A stretch of 64,000 bases of DNA from Actinotalea caeni. Its GTDB lineage: Bacteria; Actinomycetota; Actinomycetes; Actinomycetales; Beutenbergiaceae. A program made the position numbers and the translations under genes. The stretch is from contig NZ_WNXX01000004.1 of NCBI RefSeq assembly GCF_009733795.1, positions 62,001 through 126,000 on the forward strand. The letters are read 5' to 3'. The notes beneath the pieces were generated by a model. That model was given only the letters and a program-made list of their open reading frames with translations. It had not been told where the DNA came from and made no database searches. Positions 43,542 to 51,578 of this stretch are shown piece by piece. Positions within the stretch are counted from its first letter, which is position 1, and every line of letters starts with the position of its first letter.

Positions 43542-44293
43542 CAGCCCTCCTCCATCGCGATGATCTCGGCGGGACGTCCCTCGTCGCGGGCGACCCAGTG
43601 GCTCAGCACGCCGTGGATCACCCACCGCTCGCGCGTGGACCACAACGGGTGGCAGGTCGTGAGCGTGATCATGCGCTCGGTCGCCTCCGCCGTCGGGTAC
43701 CCCGGGGTGGGTGCGAGCACCTCGACCTGCGAGGGCAGCACGACGTGGGACCGGGTGACCTCGTAGACGTACCAGGCCTGCGCCGTCTGCACGATGATCG
43801 TGTCGCCGATCTCGAGCTGGTCGACGCCGTAGAACGGCTTCGCGTGGGACTGCCGGTGGCCCGCGAGCGCGAAGTTGCCGATCTCGCCGGGCATCTGGGT
43901 CTCCGGGTAGTGCCCGACGTAGCCGGCGTCGAGGACGTCGAGGCGCCCGACCCCCTCGGCGATCGGGAACTCCCAGTCGGCGCCCCAGCGCGGCACGAAC
44001 ATCGTCGCGAAGGTCTCGCCCGCGGCCGGCACGGGCTCCGCGGGCGGCTCGTCGGACTGCGGCGTGCCGGGCTGCTCAGGGGACTCGGGCAGCGTCTCCT
44101 CGAAGGCCTGCACGTGCGCACCCGCGGCGCGGGCGCCGGTGACGTCGGTCCAGAACACCTGCCACACGACGAACAGCGCGATGATCACGCCGGCGGTGAT
44201 GAGCAGCTCGCCGAGGACCCCGAGGGCACCCAGCCCACGCGAGCCGCCGCGCCGGGCGTGCCCCGGCCGGGCGGGTGCCTCAGCCCGGGACAT
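43541..44293 (-). CDS. Class E sortase
   Basis: A 250-aa membrane-anchored cysteine transpeptidase. After a basic N-terminus, the anchor helix is LLITAGVIIALFVVWQVFW (residues 30-50). A Pro/Glu linker leads to the sortase barrel with catalytic His (FALAGHRQSH), Cys (LTTCHP, near residue 215) and Arg (RERWVIHG). Class E enzymes attach LAxTG-type proteins or pilins to peptidoglycan. In this locus the gene is standard, near crgA and pabA. It overlaps the DUF881 gene by 14 nt. Its sorting substrates are not in the window. Confidence 0.92.
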   Translation of the reverse strand: MSRAEAPARPGHARRGGSRGLGALGVLGELLITAGVIIALFVVWQVFWTDVTGARAAGAHVQAFEETLPESPEQPGTPQSDEPPAEPVPAAGETFATMFVPRWGADWEFPIAEGVGRLDVLDAGYVGHYPETQMPGEIGNFALAGHRQSHAKPFYGVDQLEIGDTIIVQTAQAWYVYEVTRSHVVLPSQVEVLAPTPGYPTAEATERMITLTTCHPLWSTRERWVIHGVLSHWVARDEGRPAEIIAMEEG

Positions 44294-45029
44294 GGGCGTG
44301 CTCCAGCACGAGGTTGGAGTCGTCGGCGGGCATGGTCAGCGTCTCGACGTCGTCGACGTCCCACCCGAGGTGCAGCGCCTCGACGTACTGCAGGTAGACC
44401 TGGATCGGGTAGGTGCCGAGCAGCGTCTCCCGCAGCCGCTCCGGGTCACCGATCGCCGCGATCTCGTACGGCGGGGAGTACACCGCACCGTCGATGAGCA
44501 GCACGTTGCCGACGCAGCGCACCGACGTCGTCGCGGTCACCCGGTGCCCCTGCACGGTCATCGCCTCGGCGCCGCCGGCCCACAGCCCGTTCATGACGGC
44601 CTCGAGGTCCTGCTGGTGAACGACGAGGTCGTCGGCGGTCGCGCCGTCGGGCAGCTGGACGGGCGTCGGCGCGTCCCACAGGCGCACCACCAGCCCCGGC
44701 CCGGTCACCGCCGTCGCACCGGCGGCGAACGCGAGCCGCTCGTCGACCGGCGTCTCGCCGGTCCGCTGCTCGAGCAGCTCCGCGACCTCCTCGCGCAGCG
44801 CCACGACCTCGGCGTTGGTCTCCGCGAGCCGCTCCGACTCCAGCCGCACGAGGTCGCGCAGGTTCTCCGGACGACGTTCGGGCGAGTCCGCCGCGAGCGA
44901 GGCGCTCGTCGAGAACAGCAGGCCGGCCAGCAGGCCGACGAGCCCGAGACCCACCGAGGCACGCAACGTGTACCGGCCGAACCGCGGCGTCGGCTCGGAG
45001 CCGGCTGCGCGGTGGCGGTGCGTCGACAT
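44280..45029 (-). CDS. DUF881-family membrane-anchored protein
   Basis: A 249-aa protein. A basic N-terminus is followed by one hydrophobic segment (ASVGLGLVGLLAGLLFSTSA). A coiled-coil region (RLESERLAETNAEVVALREE) precedes the DUF881 core (GPGLVVRLWDAPTP, HQQDLEAVMNGLWAGGAEAM, GNVLLIDGAVYSPPYEIAAIGD). It is the counterpart of Rv0012, next to crgA in the division locus. The family is linked by context to sporulation/division, but its role is unproven. It overlaps the sortase gene and is divergent from crgA. Confidence 0.88.
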   Translation of the reverse strand: MSTHRHRAAGSEPTPRFGRYTLRASVGLGLVGLLAGLLFSTSASLAADSPERRPENLRDLVRLESERLAETNAEVVALREEVAELLEQRTGETPVDERLAFAAGATAVTGPGLVVRLWDAPTPVQLPDGATADDLVVHQQDLEAVMNGLWAGGAEAMTVQGHRVTATTSVRCVGNVLLIDGAVYSPPYEIAAIGDPERLRETLLGTYPIQVYLQYVEALHLGWDVDDVETLTMPADDSNLVLEHAHVPG

Positions 45030-45126
45030 GCCCGCAGTCTAGGTGCGCCCGCCCGGGCTACCATGGGCGCGGCCCGCCTGGCCGACGTCGTGCTCGGGCC
45101 GCACCACCGCGAAGGAGTCCAGCCCG

Positions 45127-45378
45127 ATGCCCGAGTCCGCGTCCCGGCGCCGCAAGAAGCCCGCGTACACGCCGCCGCCCGCCTCGTCGCAGCCGGCGCT
45201 GAGCAAGCCCTGGTACGCGCCGGTCTGCGTCGCGCTGCTCATCATCGGTCTGATCTGGGTGGTCGTCACCTACATCAGCGACTGGAGCTACCCGATCCCG
45301 AACATCCGCGCCTGGAACCTCGCGATCGGGTTCTCGGTGATGATGGTCGGCTTCGTCATGCTGATGCGCTGGCGCTGA
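45127..45378 (+). CDS. crgA: Cell division protein CrgA
   Basis: An 83-aa protein with a basic Pro-rich N-terminus (ESASRRRKKPAYTPPP) and two membrane helices (PVCVALLIIGLIWVVVTYIS; AIGFSVMMVGFVMLMRW). The SNP-type linker reads YISDWSYPIPNIRAWN. CrgA recruits PBPs and FtsZ-ring factors in mycobacteria and streptomycetes and influences septum placement. The length is the family norm. It is transcribed alone, away from the DUF881 gene, and converges on the ceramidase-like gene. Confidence 0.93.
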   Translation: MPESASRRRKKPAYTPPPASSQPALSKPWYAPVCVALLIIGLIWVVVTYISDWSYPIPNIRAWNLAIGFSVMMVGFVMLMRWR

Positions 45379-45410
45379 GCCGCTGACCTGCGGACCCCGG
45401 CGGCGGCGCG

Positions 45411-46685
45411 TCAGGCCCGCAGCCCGGCGAGCGCCCGCGCCGCGGCGGCCTCGAGCCGCTCCGCGCCACCCGCCGCGAACGGACCCGGCATCGCGTAGTA
45501 GCGGTGCGCGTCGACGACCTCGTAGCCGCCGTGCGGGTACTCCTCGGCCGGCGGCACGTAGCCGGGGCAGCCGTTGGCGTACCCGAGCACGAGCACCGGG
45601 CGCTGGTGACCCGCCGCGCGCTCGATGCGATCCGCCGTCGCCAGGAACGGCTCACCGGGCAGCGCGACCAGCGCGACCGGCCCCAGCCCGACGGCGGTGA
45701 CCGAGCCGCGCCAGACGTCCGGCAGCTCATCGTGCTCGGTCGCGAGCAGCTGCTCGGCCCACGCGGCCCAGGTCTCGAGCAGCGCGGCGCGCTCGCGCGA
45801 GACGCCGCGCGCGAGCTCGGCCCGCCACCCGGCGAGCTCGCGGCGCGCCTGATCAGGACCCGTCCGGTCGATCGGGAGCTCGACCGGCTCGACGGCGACG
45901 CTCACCGATGCCGCGGCCACCTCCCGCGTGGGTGCCGCGAGCACCGCCTGGGCGATCACGGACCCGACGCGCCGTGCCTCCGCGACCGTGCGCAGCCCGG
46001 TGGTGTCCGCCTCGAACGACGCCTCGGCGCCGTGCCGACCGGGGTTCATGTCGCCTCCCGCGCCGGTGGCGGCGAGGCAGAGCGCGCCCGGCGTCGCGGC
46101 CTCCAGGTGCTGTCGCACATGCGCGGGGAAGTCGCCCGAGACGAGCCGGTTGCCCGCGTCGAGCACCACCGGGTGGCACGGGAACGCGACGAGCCACGCG
46201 TGGGTGCGCCCGCCGTCGTCGAACCGGAGGAAGGAGGCGGGCGGGTCGTCCGCGCGGGTCGGGTGACGCCGGTTGCTCGCGACACCCAGCGGTGGCGTGA
46301 CGCCGTGGTGCACGGTGCACGCGCGGCGGTCCGCCGCAGCCCGGTGCACGACGTCGACCACGGTCTCGACGAGGCGCTCGTGCACGCCCTCGTCGTGGCT
46401 GCCCAGGCGCTCGAACGTCACGCACGGGCCGGCGTGGGTGTGGGTCGCGGCGAGGACCGGGGTCTCCACACCGTCGGGCAACCGGGCGGCGACGAGCTCG
46501 ACCGTGCGCTCGTGCAGCCCGCACACGTCCACGGTGACGAGCGCGGCCCGGTCGAGGACGAGCGCACGGACGGTCACCGGGTCGGCGACGCCGGTGCTCG
46601 GCCCGGTGCGGGCGGCGTACCCGGACATCGGGGTGCCGACGGGCACCTCGAGCACCGCCTGCGCGGTCCCCACCAGCACGCTCAT
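45411..46685 (-). CDS. Neutral/alkaline ceramidase-like hydrolase
   Basis: A 424-aa protein matching the N-terminal ceramidase pattern. It opens MSVLVGTAQAVLEVPVGTPMSGYA, has a metal-site TATHTHAGPC-type motif (AATHTHAGP, residues 79-87), and GDFPAHVRQHLE, ATGAGGDMNP and YANGCPGYVPPAEEYPHGGYEV. No signal peptide is visible, unlike secreted ceramidases, so it may be intracellular or have a different substrate. Bacterial members can cleave N-acyl links of lipids or sugars. It interrupts the usual crgA-rhomboid spacing of this locus. Confidence 0.8.
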   Translation of the reverse strand: MSVLVGTAQAVLEVPVGTPMSGYAARTGPSTGVADPVTVRALVLDRAALVTVDVCGLHERTVELVAARLPDGVETPVLAATHTHAGPCVTFERLGSHDEGVHERLVETVVDVVHRAAADRRACTVHHGVTPPLGVASNRRHPTRADDPPASFLRFDDGGRTHAWLVAFPCHPVVLDAGNRLVSGDFPAHVRQHLEAATPGALCLAATGAGGDMNPGRHGAEASFEADTTGLRTVAEARRVGSVIAQAVLAAPTREVAAASVSVAVEPVELPIDRTGPDQARRELAGWRAELARGVSRERAALLETWAAWAEQLLATEHDELPDVWRGSVTAVGLGPVALVALPGEPFLATADRIERAAGHQRPVLVLGYANGCPGYVPPAEEYPHGGYEVVDAHRYYAMPGPFAAGGAERLEAAAARALAGLRA

Positions 46686-46841
46686 CGCCCACCCTCCCGC
46701 CCGGCACGACCCGGCGCCGGCTCACTCTGGCACGCGCACGGCTGTCCCCAGGTGTGCACACACCTGTGGAGAACTACACGGGTGTAATTCCACATGTGTG
46801 AACAGGCCTGTGGACGGCCGAGGGCGGCCTCGCCGGGCCCG

Positions 46842-47804
46842 TCAGAGCAGCGTGTAGCGCGTGACGGTGGCCAGCGCGAGCAGCGCCACCAGGCCGCCGA
46901 TCGCGGCGACGGCGCCCCACGTCTGCGCCCTCTTCGGCAGGTAGGCGTAGACGGCGGCGATCAGCGCGCCGGTGACCAGACCGCCCAGGTGCCCCTGCCA
47001 CGAGATGTTGGGGATCACGAACGTCAGCACCAGGTTGATGCCGATGACGCCGAAGATCTGGGTGTTGCGCATCTTCAGACGGGCGAGCACGACCGCCACC
47101 GCGCCGAAGAGACCGAACACCGCGCCGGAGGCGCCGACGACGCCGCGCGTGAACTCCTCCAGCGGCGTCAGCCACAGCACCGCCACCGAGGCGCCGAACG
47201 CGCTCACGAGGTACAGCGCGACGAACCGCACCCGGCCGAGCGCCTGCTCGAGGAACGGGCCGGTGAACCACAGCGCGATCATGTTCATCGCGAGGTGCAG
47301 CATGCCGGCGTGCAGGAACGCCGCCGTCAGCATCCGGTACGGCTCGACACGCCCCGCGGCGGGGCTGTAGGCGAAGGTCGTGTAGATCGGCAGGCCGCCG
47401 AACGCCTCGAGGGCGAACATCAGCACGCACAGCGCGATCAGGGTGATCGTGACGACCGGGCGGGCACCGGGACGCGTCTTCGCGCCGAACACCGTGACGC
47501 GCGGTCGGGTCGAGCGCTGCGCCTCGCGCACGCAGTCGACGCAGTGCACCCCTACCGACGCCGGGCGCTGGCACTCGGGGCACGCCGGCCGACCGCAGCG
47601 CTGGCAGGTGACGTAGCTGACCCGGTCGGGGTGGCGCGGGCACACCGGTGCTCCGCCACCGACGGGCCCACCCTGCCGCGGCGCGGGCGGTCCCTGCCAG
47701 GCTCCGGCCCAGCCCTGGCCGCCGGGCGGCGTCGGCTGGGACCCGTCGTAGGGCGAGGACCCGCCGGGCTGACCCGGCGGCGGCGCAGCAGGGTAGGACG
47801 TCAT
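46842..47804 (-). CDS. Rhomboid-family intramembrane serine protease
   Basis: A 320-aa protein. The N-terminus is Pro/Gly-rich (1-50), followed by a B-box-like zinc motif (CPRHPDRVSYVTCQRCGRPA, CPEC, HCVDC; residues 55-92). Then come six or seven helices of the rhomboid domain, with HAGMLHLAMNMIALW, the catalytic Ser in GASGAVFGLFG and His in GHLGGLVTG. It cleaves membrane-helix substrates. It precedes the ceramidase gene and follows ppiA with 13 nt between them, so it is probably co-transcribed with ppiA. Confidence 0.92.
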   Translation of the reverse strand: MTSYPAAPPPGQPGGSSPYDGSQPTPPGGQGWAGAWQGPPAPRQGGPVGGGAPVCPRHPDRVSYVTCQRCGRPACPECQRPASVGVHCVDCVREAQRSTRPRVTVFGAKTRPGARPVVTITLIALCVLMFALEAFGGLPIYTTFAYSPAAGRVEPYRMLTAAFLHAGMLHLAMNMIALWFTGPFLEQALGRVRFVALYLVSAFGASVAVLWLTPLEEFTRGVVGASGAVFGLFGAVAVVLARLKMRNTQIFGVIGINLVLTFVIPNISWQGHLGGLVTGALIAAVYAYLPKRAQTWGAVAAIGGLVALLALATVTRYTLL

Positions 47805-47817
47805 CGGTGCACGGCTC

Positions 47818-48339
47818 TCAGTCGACGATCTCGATCGACTCGATGACGACGTCCTCCAGCGGGCGGTCGTTGCGACCGGTCGGCACGGAGCCGATCGCGT
47901 CGACGACGGCGGTGCTCGCCGGGTCCTTCACCTTGCCGAAGATCGTGTGCTTGCCCTGCAGCCAGGTGGTCGGCGCCGTCGTGATGAAGAACTGCGACCC
48001 GTTGGTGCCGCGACCCATGACCTTGCCGGCGTTCGCCATCGCGAGCACGTAGGGCTCGCGGAAGTGCAGCTCGGGGTGGATCTCGTCGTCGAACTGGTAG
48101 CCGGGGCCGCCGGTGCCGGTGCCGAGCGGGTCGCCGCCCTGGATCATGAAGTTCGGGATCACGCGGTGGAAGATCGTGCCGTTGTACAGCGGGGCCTCGG
48201 TGGTCTCGCCGGTGGCGGGGTGCGTCCACGTGCGCGCGCCGGTCGCGAGCTCGGTGAAGTTCTTGACCGTCTTGGGGGCGTGGTTGGGCAGCAGCTCGAC
48301 GACGATGTCGCCGGCGCTCGTGTGGAAGATCGCGTCCAT
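47818..48339 (-). CDS. ppiA: Peptidyl-prolyl cis-trans isomerase, cyclophilin type
   Basis: A 173-aa cyclophilin with the usual core: GTIFHRVIPNFMIQGGDPLGTGTGGPGYQ (in parts), the Arg and Phe of FHRVIPNFMIQGG, NAGKVMGRGTNGSQFFIT, and WLQGKHTIFGKV. It catalyses proline isomerisation in folding and is cytoplasmic here, with no signal. This gene lies next to crgA in the mycobacterial locus, and the same neighbourhood is kept here. It is the promoter-proximal gene of the pair with the rhomboid. Confidence 0.94.
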   Translation of the reverse strand: MDAIFHTSAGDIVVELLPNHAPKTVKNFTELATGARTWTHPATGETTEAPLYNGTIFHRVIPNFMIQGGDPLGTGTGGPGYQFDDEIHPELHFREPYVLAMANAGKVMGRGTNGSQFFITTAPTTWLQGKHTIFGKVKDPASTAVVDAIGSVPTGRNDRPLEDVVIESIEIVD

Positions 48340-48554
48340 GCCGACATCCTCGCACTGCGCGCCCCCGCGCCCGCACGCCCGCGGACGCTGTTCGCGCAGG
48401 GCGTCGGCCGACGTCGTCGCAGGTCACCGCCCGACGGCGACCTTTTCCCGCCGGAGGGGACCCTCGCCGTGTGCGTCGGCCAGCACGACGACATAGGCTG
48501 GGCCAAAGACCTACAACCCGCGGAGCCCCGCGGGTTCAGAGCGTGGGGAGAGAC

Positions 48555-49313
48555 ATGGCTCGCAAGGACAAGATCTCCGCGGACCAGCTCCGCGAGACCG
48601 CCCAGGACGCCGCGCACGAGGCGGGCAAGATCGCGAAGTCGCTCGCTGACCAGGGCAAGGACTGGGCGACACCGCGGGTCGAGGCCGCCATCGAGTGGGC
48701 CGCCCCCCGTGTCGAGACCGCCTGGAAGAAGAGCGTCGAGGCCGCCGCACCGCGCGTCGTGGAGGCCGCCGGCAAGAGCCGTGACGCCGTCGACGTCGCG
48801 CACGAGAAGATCGTCGAGGACGTCATCCCGCGGGTCATCGCCGCGATGGAGGAGGCCGCCAAGGCCGCCAAGGGCGGCGCCGACGGCCTGCACACCAAGG
48901 CCTCCGCCGCGCTCGTCGCCGCCGAGAAGGCGGCCAAGAAGCAGGAGGCGGCCGCCAAGGGCGGCAGCAAGCTCGGCAAGACCCTCGGCTGGGTGCTGGT
49001 CGGCAGCGCCGTCGCCGGTGCGGGCGTGCTGATCTGGCGCCGCACGCAGCCGGTCGACGACCCGTGGGCCGAGGAGTACTGGGACGACGCCGTCGTCACC
49101 AGCGGCACCACCAACGAGTCCGTCGTCGACAAGGCCAAGCAGGCCGCGAGCGACGCCGCCGCCTCGGTCGCGGCCGCCGCCGACTCCGCCAAGGAGAAGG
49201 CCGGCGAGGCCGCCGAGAAGGCGAAGGACGCCGTCGAGAACGCTGCCGAGGCCGTCAAGGACAAGGCCGACGACGCCCAGGACGAGGCGGAGGGCGACAG
49301 CTCCTCCCGCTGA
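48555..49313 (+). CDS. Ala/Lys-rich membrane-associated protein (DUF5324-like)
   Basis: A 252-aa protein from the ATG at 48555 with GGGGAGAG upstream. It is rich in Ala, Lys and Glu with amphipathic helical repeats (KKSVEAAAPRVVEAAGKSRD; later SDAAASVAAAADSAKEKAGE), resembling late-embryogenesis or apolipoprotein-like helices. One hydrophobic segment (TLGWVLVGSAVAGAGVLIW) near residue 150 could span the membrane. Similar proteins are found beside ppiA in Streptomyces and relatives as DUF5324. The function is unknown. A strong terminator follows. Confidence 0.75.
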   Translation: MARKDKISADQLRETAQDAAHEAGKIAKSLADQGKDWATPRVEAAIEWAAPRVETAWKKSVEAAAPRVVEAAGKSRDAVDVAHEKIVEDVIPRVIAAMEEAAKAAKGGADGLHTKASAALVAAEKAAKKQEAAAKGGSKLGKTLGWVLVGSAVAGAGVLIWRRTQPVDDPWAEEYWDDAVVTSGTTNESVVDKAKQAASDAAASVAAAADSAKEKAGEAAEKAKDAVENAAEAVKDKADDAQDEAEGDSSSR

Positions 49314-49325
49314 CCGCACGCTCAC

Positions 49326-49362
49326 CGAGGGCCCCCGCACGCACCGCGTCCGGGGGCCCTCG
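49326..49362 (+). terminator. Intrinsic terminator after the DUF5324-like gene
   Basis: Perfect 12-bp stem, CGAGGGCCCCCG (49326-49337) against CGGGGGCCCTCG (49351-49362), with a 13-nt loop, 13 nt after the stop codon. No T-tract is visible. Confidence 0.75.
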
Positions 49363-49436
49363 CGCGTGCGGGGCCGGCCCCGACGGGTCAGGGCCACGGC
49401 AGCGGCCGGGCGGACCCACCCGTGCATGGTGGGACA

Positions 49437-51260
49437 ATGCTCGACGTGTCTGCGCCCGTCACCTCCCTCGCCGAGCAGCTCGGTACCGCGCTCGGTCACG
49501 CGATCGCCACGGCCTACCCCGACGCGGGCGCGGCCGACCCGCTGATCCGCCCCAGCGACCACGCCGACCTGCAGGCCAACGGCGCGCTGGCGCTCGCCAA
49601 GCGCGTGGGCGCGCCGCCGCGCGAGGTGGCCGCCGCGCTCGTCCGCGCGCTCGAGACGAGCGGCGAGAGCGCGGACCTCGTCGCCGGCACCGAGATCTCG
49701 GGCCCCGGCTTCGTCAACCTCACGCTCGCCGACGGCGCGCTGTGGCGGCAGGTCGAGGCCCGGCTGGCCGACGACCGGCTCGGCGTGCCCGCCTCCGAGC
49801 AGGGCGTGCGCACGGTCATCGACTACTCCGCACCGAACATCGCCAAGGAGATGCACGTCGGCCACCTGCGCTCGACGATCATCGGCGACGCGCTGGTGCG
49901 GGTGCTGGAGTTCCTCGGCGGCGACGTCGTGCGGCAGAACCACCTCGGCGACTGGGGCACCCAGTTCGGGATGCTCATCACCTACATCGACGAGCACCCC
50001 GACGAGCCGTGGCGTCACGCCGACCTCGAGGGCGCCCAGGACGACGGTGCACCGTCGGCGGTCTCCGCGCTCGACGACCTCTACCGCAAGGCCCGCAAGG
50101 AGTTCGACAACGACCCGGCCTTCGCCGACCGGGCCCGCCGGCGCGTCGTCGCGCTGCAGTCCGGCGACGAGGACACGCTGCGGGTCTGGAAGGACATCGT
50201 CACCGAGTCGGAGTACGCGTTCGACGCCGTCTACCGTCGGCTGGGCGTGAAGATCTCCTCGGCGGACTCGGCGGGCGAGTCGACCTACAACGCCGTGCTC
50301 GGCTCGGTCGCGGACGAGCTCGAGCGCAGCGGCGTCGCGGTGCTCAGCGACGGCGCGCTCGTGGTGCTGTCGGAGGAGATCACAGGCCGTGACGGCGAGC
50401 CTGCCGCCCTCATCATCCGCAAGTCGGACGGCGGCTACGGCTACGGCACCACCGACATGGCGACGATCCGCCACCGGGTGCGCGACCTGCACGCGGACCG
50501 CATCCTCTACGTCGTTGGCGCGCCCCAGGCGATGCACTTCCGGCAGGTCTTCGAGGCCGCGCGCCGGGCGGGATGGCTGACCGACGACGTGCAGGCCGTG
50601 CACGTGCCGTTCGGCTCGGTGCTGGGCCCCGACGGCAAGCCGTTCAAGACCCGCGCGGGCGACACGGTGCGGCTCGCCGAGCTGCTGGACGACGCCGTCG
50701 AGGCGGCCGCCGCGGTCGTCCGCGAGGGCGCCGAGGCGCGCGGCGAGACGATCGACGAGGCCGAGCTGGAGCGGATCGCCGAGCAGGCCGGCATCGGGGC
50801 GGTCAAGTACGCCGACCTCTCCGGCAACCGGGTCAAGGACTACGTGTTCGACCCCGAGCGGATGGTCGCGTTCACCGGCAACACCGGCGTCTACCTGCAG
50901 TACGCGCACACCCGGATGGTGTCGATCCTGCGGAAGGCGACCGACCGCGGGCTCGAGGTGCCGACGCAGGTGCCCGACGCGCTGGCCGAGCCGCTGACGC
51001 CGCAGGAGCGGGCGCTCGTGCTCACCCTCGACGCGTTCGGCGAGGTGCTCGCCGACGTGCTGGCGACCTACGAGCCGCACAAGCTCGCGACCTATCTCTA
51101 CGACACCGCGCGCACGTTCACCGACTTCTACGAGGCGTGCCCCGTGCTCGCCGCCGAGGGCGCGGTGCGGCAGCGCCGGCTCGCGCTGGTCGACCTGACG
51201 CGCCGAACGGTCGCGCAGGCGCTCGACCTCCTCGGCATCGCCGCCCCCGACCGGATGTGA
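49437..51260 (+). CDS. argS: Arginyl-tRNA synthetase
   Basis: A 607-aa class I synthetase. The ATG at 49437 (MLDVSAPV) follows a GTG 15 nt upstream that is also in frame. The N-terminal additional domain is followed by the HIGH-type motif HVGHLRST (near residue 142), YGYGTTDMATIRHR, the KMSK-like KPFKTRAGDTVRL, and the anticodon-binding domain with the YAHTRMVSILRK signature. It charges tRNA-Arg with ATP. Two strong hairpins follow it, so it is likely monocistronic. Confidence 0.95.
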   Translation: MLDVSAPVTSLAEQLGTALGHAIATAYPDAGAADPLIRPSDHADLQANGALALAKRVGAPPREVAAALVRALETSGESADLVAGTEISGPGFVNLTLADGALWRQVEARLADDRLGVPASEQGVRTVIDYSAPNIAKEMHVGHLRSTIIGDALVRVLEFLGGDVVRQNHLGDWGTQFGMLITYIDEHPDEPWRHADLEGAQDDGAPSAVSALDDLYRKARKEFDNDPAFADRARRRVVALQSGDEDTLRVWKDIVTESEYAFDAVYRRLGVKISSADSAGESTYNAVLGSVADELERSGVAVLSDGALVVLSEEITGRDGEPAALIIRKSDGGYGYGTTDMATIRHRVRDLHADRILYVVGAPQAMHFRQVFEAARRAGWLTDDVQAVHVPFGSVLGPDGKPFKTRAGDTVRLAELLDDAVEAAAAVVREGAEARGETIDEAELERIAEQAGIGAVKYADLSGNRVKDYVFDPERMVAFTGNTGVYLQYAHTRMVSILRKATDRGLEVPTQVPDALAEPLTPQERALVLTLDAFGEVLADVLATYEPHKLATYLYDTARTFTDFYEACPVLAAEGAVRQRRLALVDLTRRTVAQALDLLGIAAPDRM

Positions 51261-51265
51261 GGCCC

Positions 51266-51297
51266 GGGGCGGGTCGGTCCCCTCACCGACCCGCCCC
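51266..51297 (+). terminator. Terminator hairpin after argS
   Basis: A perfect 13-bp stem, GGGGCGGGTCGGT (51266-51278) against ACCGACCCGCCCC (51285-51297), with a 6-nt loop, begins 5 nt after the argS stop. It is the best terminator candidate for argS. Confidence 0.8.
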
Positions 51298-51336
51298 GAG
51301 CAGCCATTCCCGGGCGGCCCACCGGCCACCGGTGCA

Positions 51337-51364
51337 GGTGTGGCGGGCCCGACCCCGCCACACC
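51337..51364. terminator. Second hairpin downstream of argS
   Basis: A perfect 11-bp stem, GGTGTGGCGGG (51337-51347) against CCCGCCACACC (51354-51364), with a 6-nt loop. It may be a back-up terminator or a leader structure for the sigma-factor gene. Confidence 0.45.
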
Positions 51365-51578
51365 CGCTCCCCGGCGAGCCCGTCCGCCGCGCCCTGCAGC
51401 GACCGCTCGACGTGTCGAGCGCTCACGTGCTCCCCTGGTGGCGGCGTGACGGTGGAGAGACGCTCCCGAGGCGGGGTCATGACGCGAGACCGGATGTGAT
51501 CTGCGTCACTTTCTTGCTGACGTACCATTCCGGGGGGACAGGCGGCGACACGCCACGAGGGGACTGGGAGTACAGAGG

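Larger units (their letters stand above)
51261..51578. other. 318-base intergenic region with two GC hairpins and a sigma-gene leader
   Basis: Besides the two hairpins listed separately, the region ends in a lower-GC leader before the sigma-factor gene (around 51500-51545, containing CTGCGTCACTTTCTTGCTGACG). No coding frame was supported in it. This leader may hold the sigma gene's promoter, but no clear -35/-10 pair was recognised. Confidence 0.5.

Noticed and set aside
43541-44293. Pilus or sortase-substrate locus
   Set aside because: No LPxTG- or LAxTG-tailed protein is found beside the sortase. The gene is the ordinary class E sortase of the crgA-pabA neighbourhood.
48159-51329. Open frame of 1056 codons on the - strand
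   Set aside because: It is antisense to argS and the DUF5324-like gene, and has shadow-type composition with no conserved motif.
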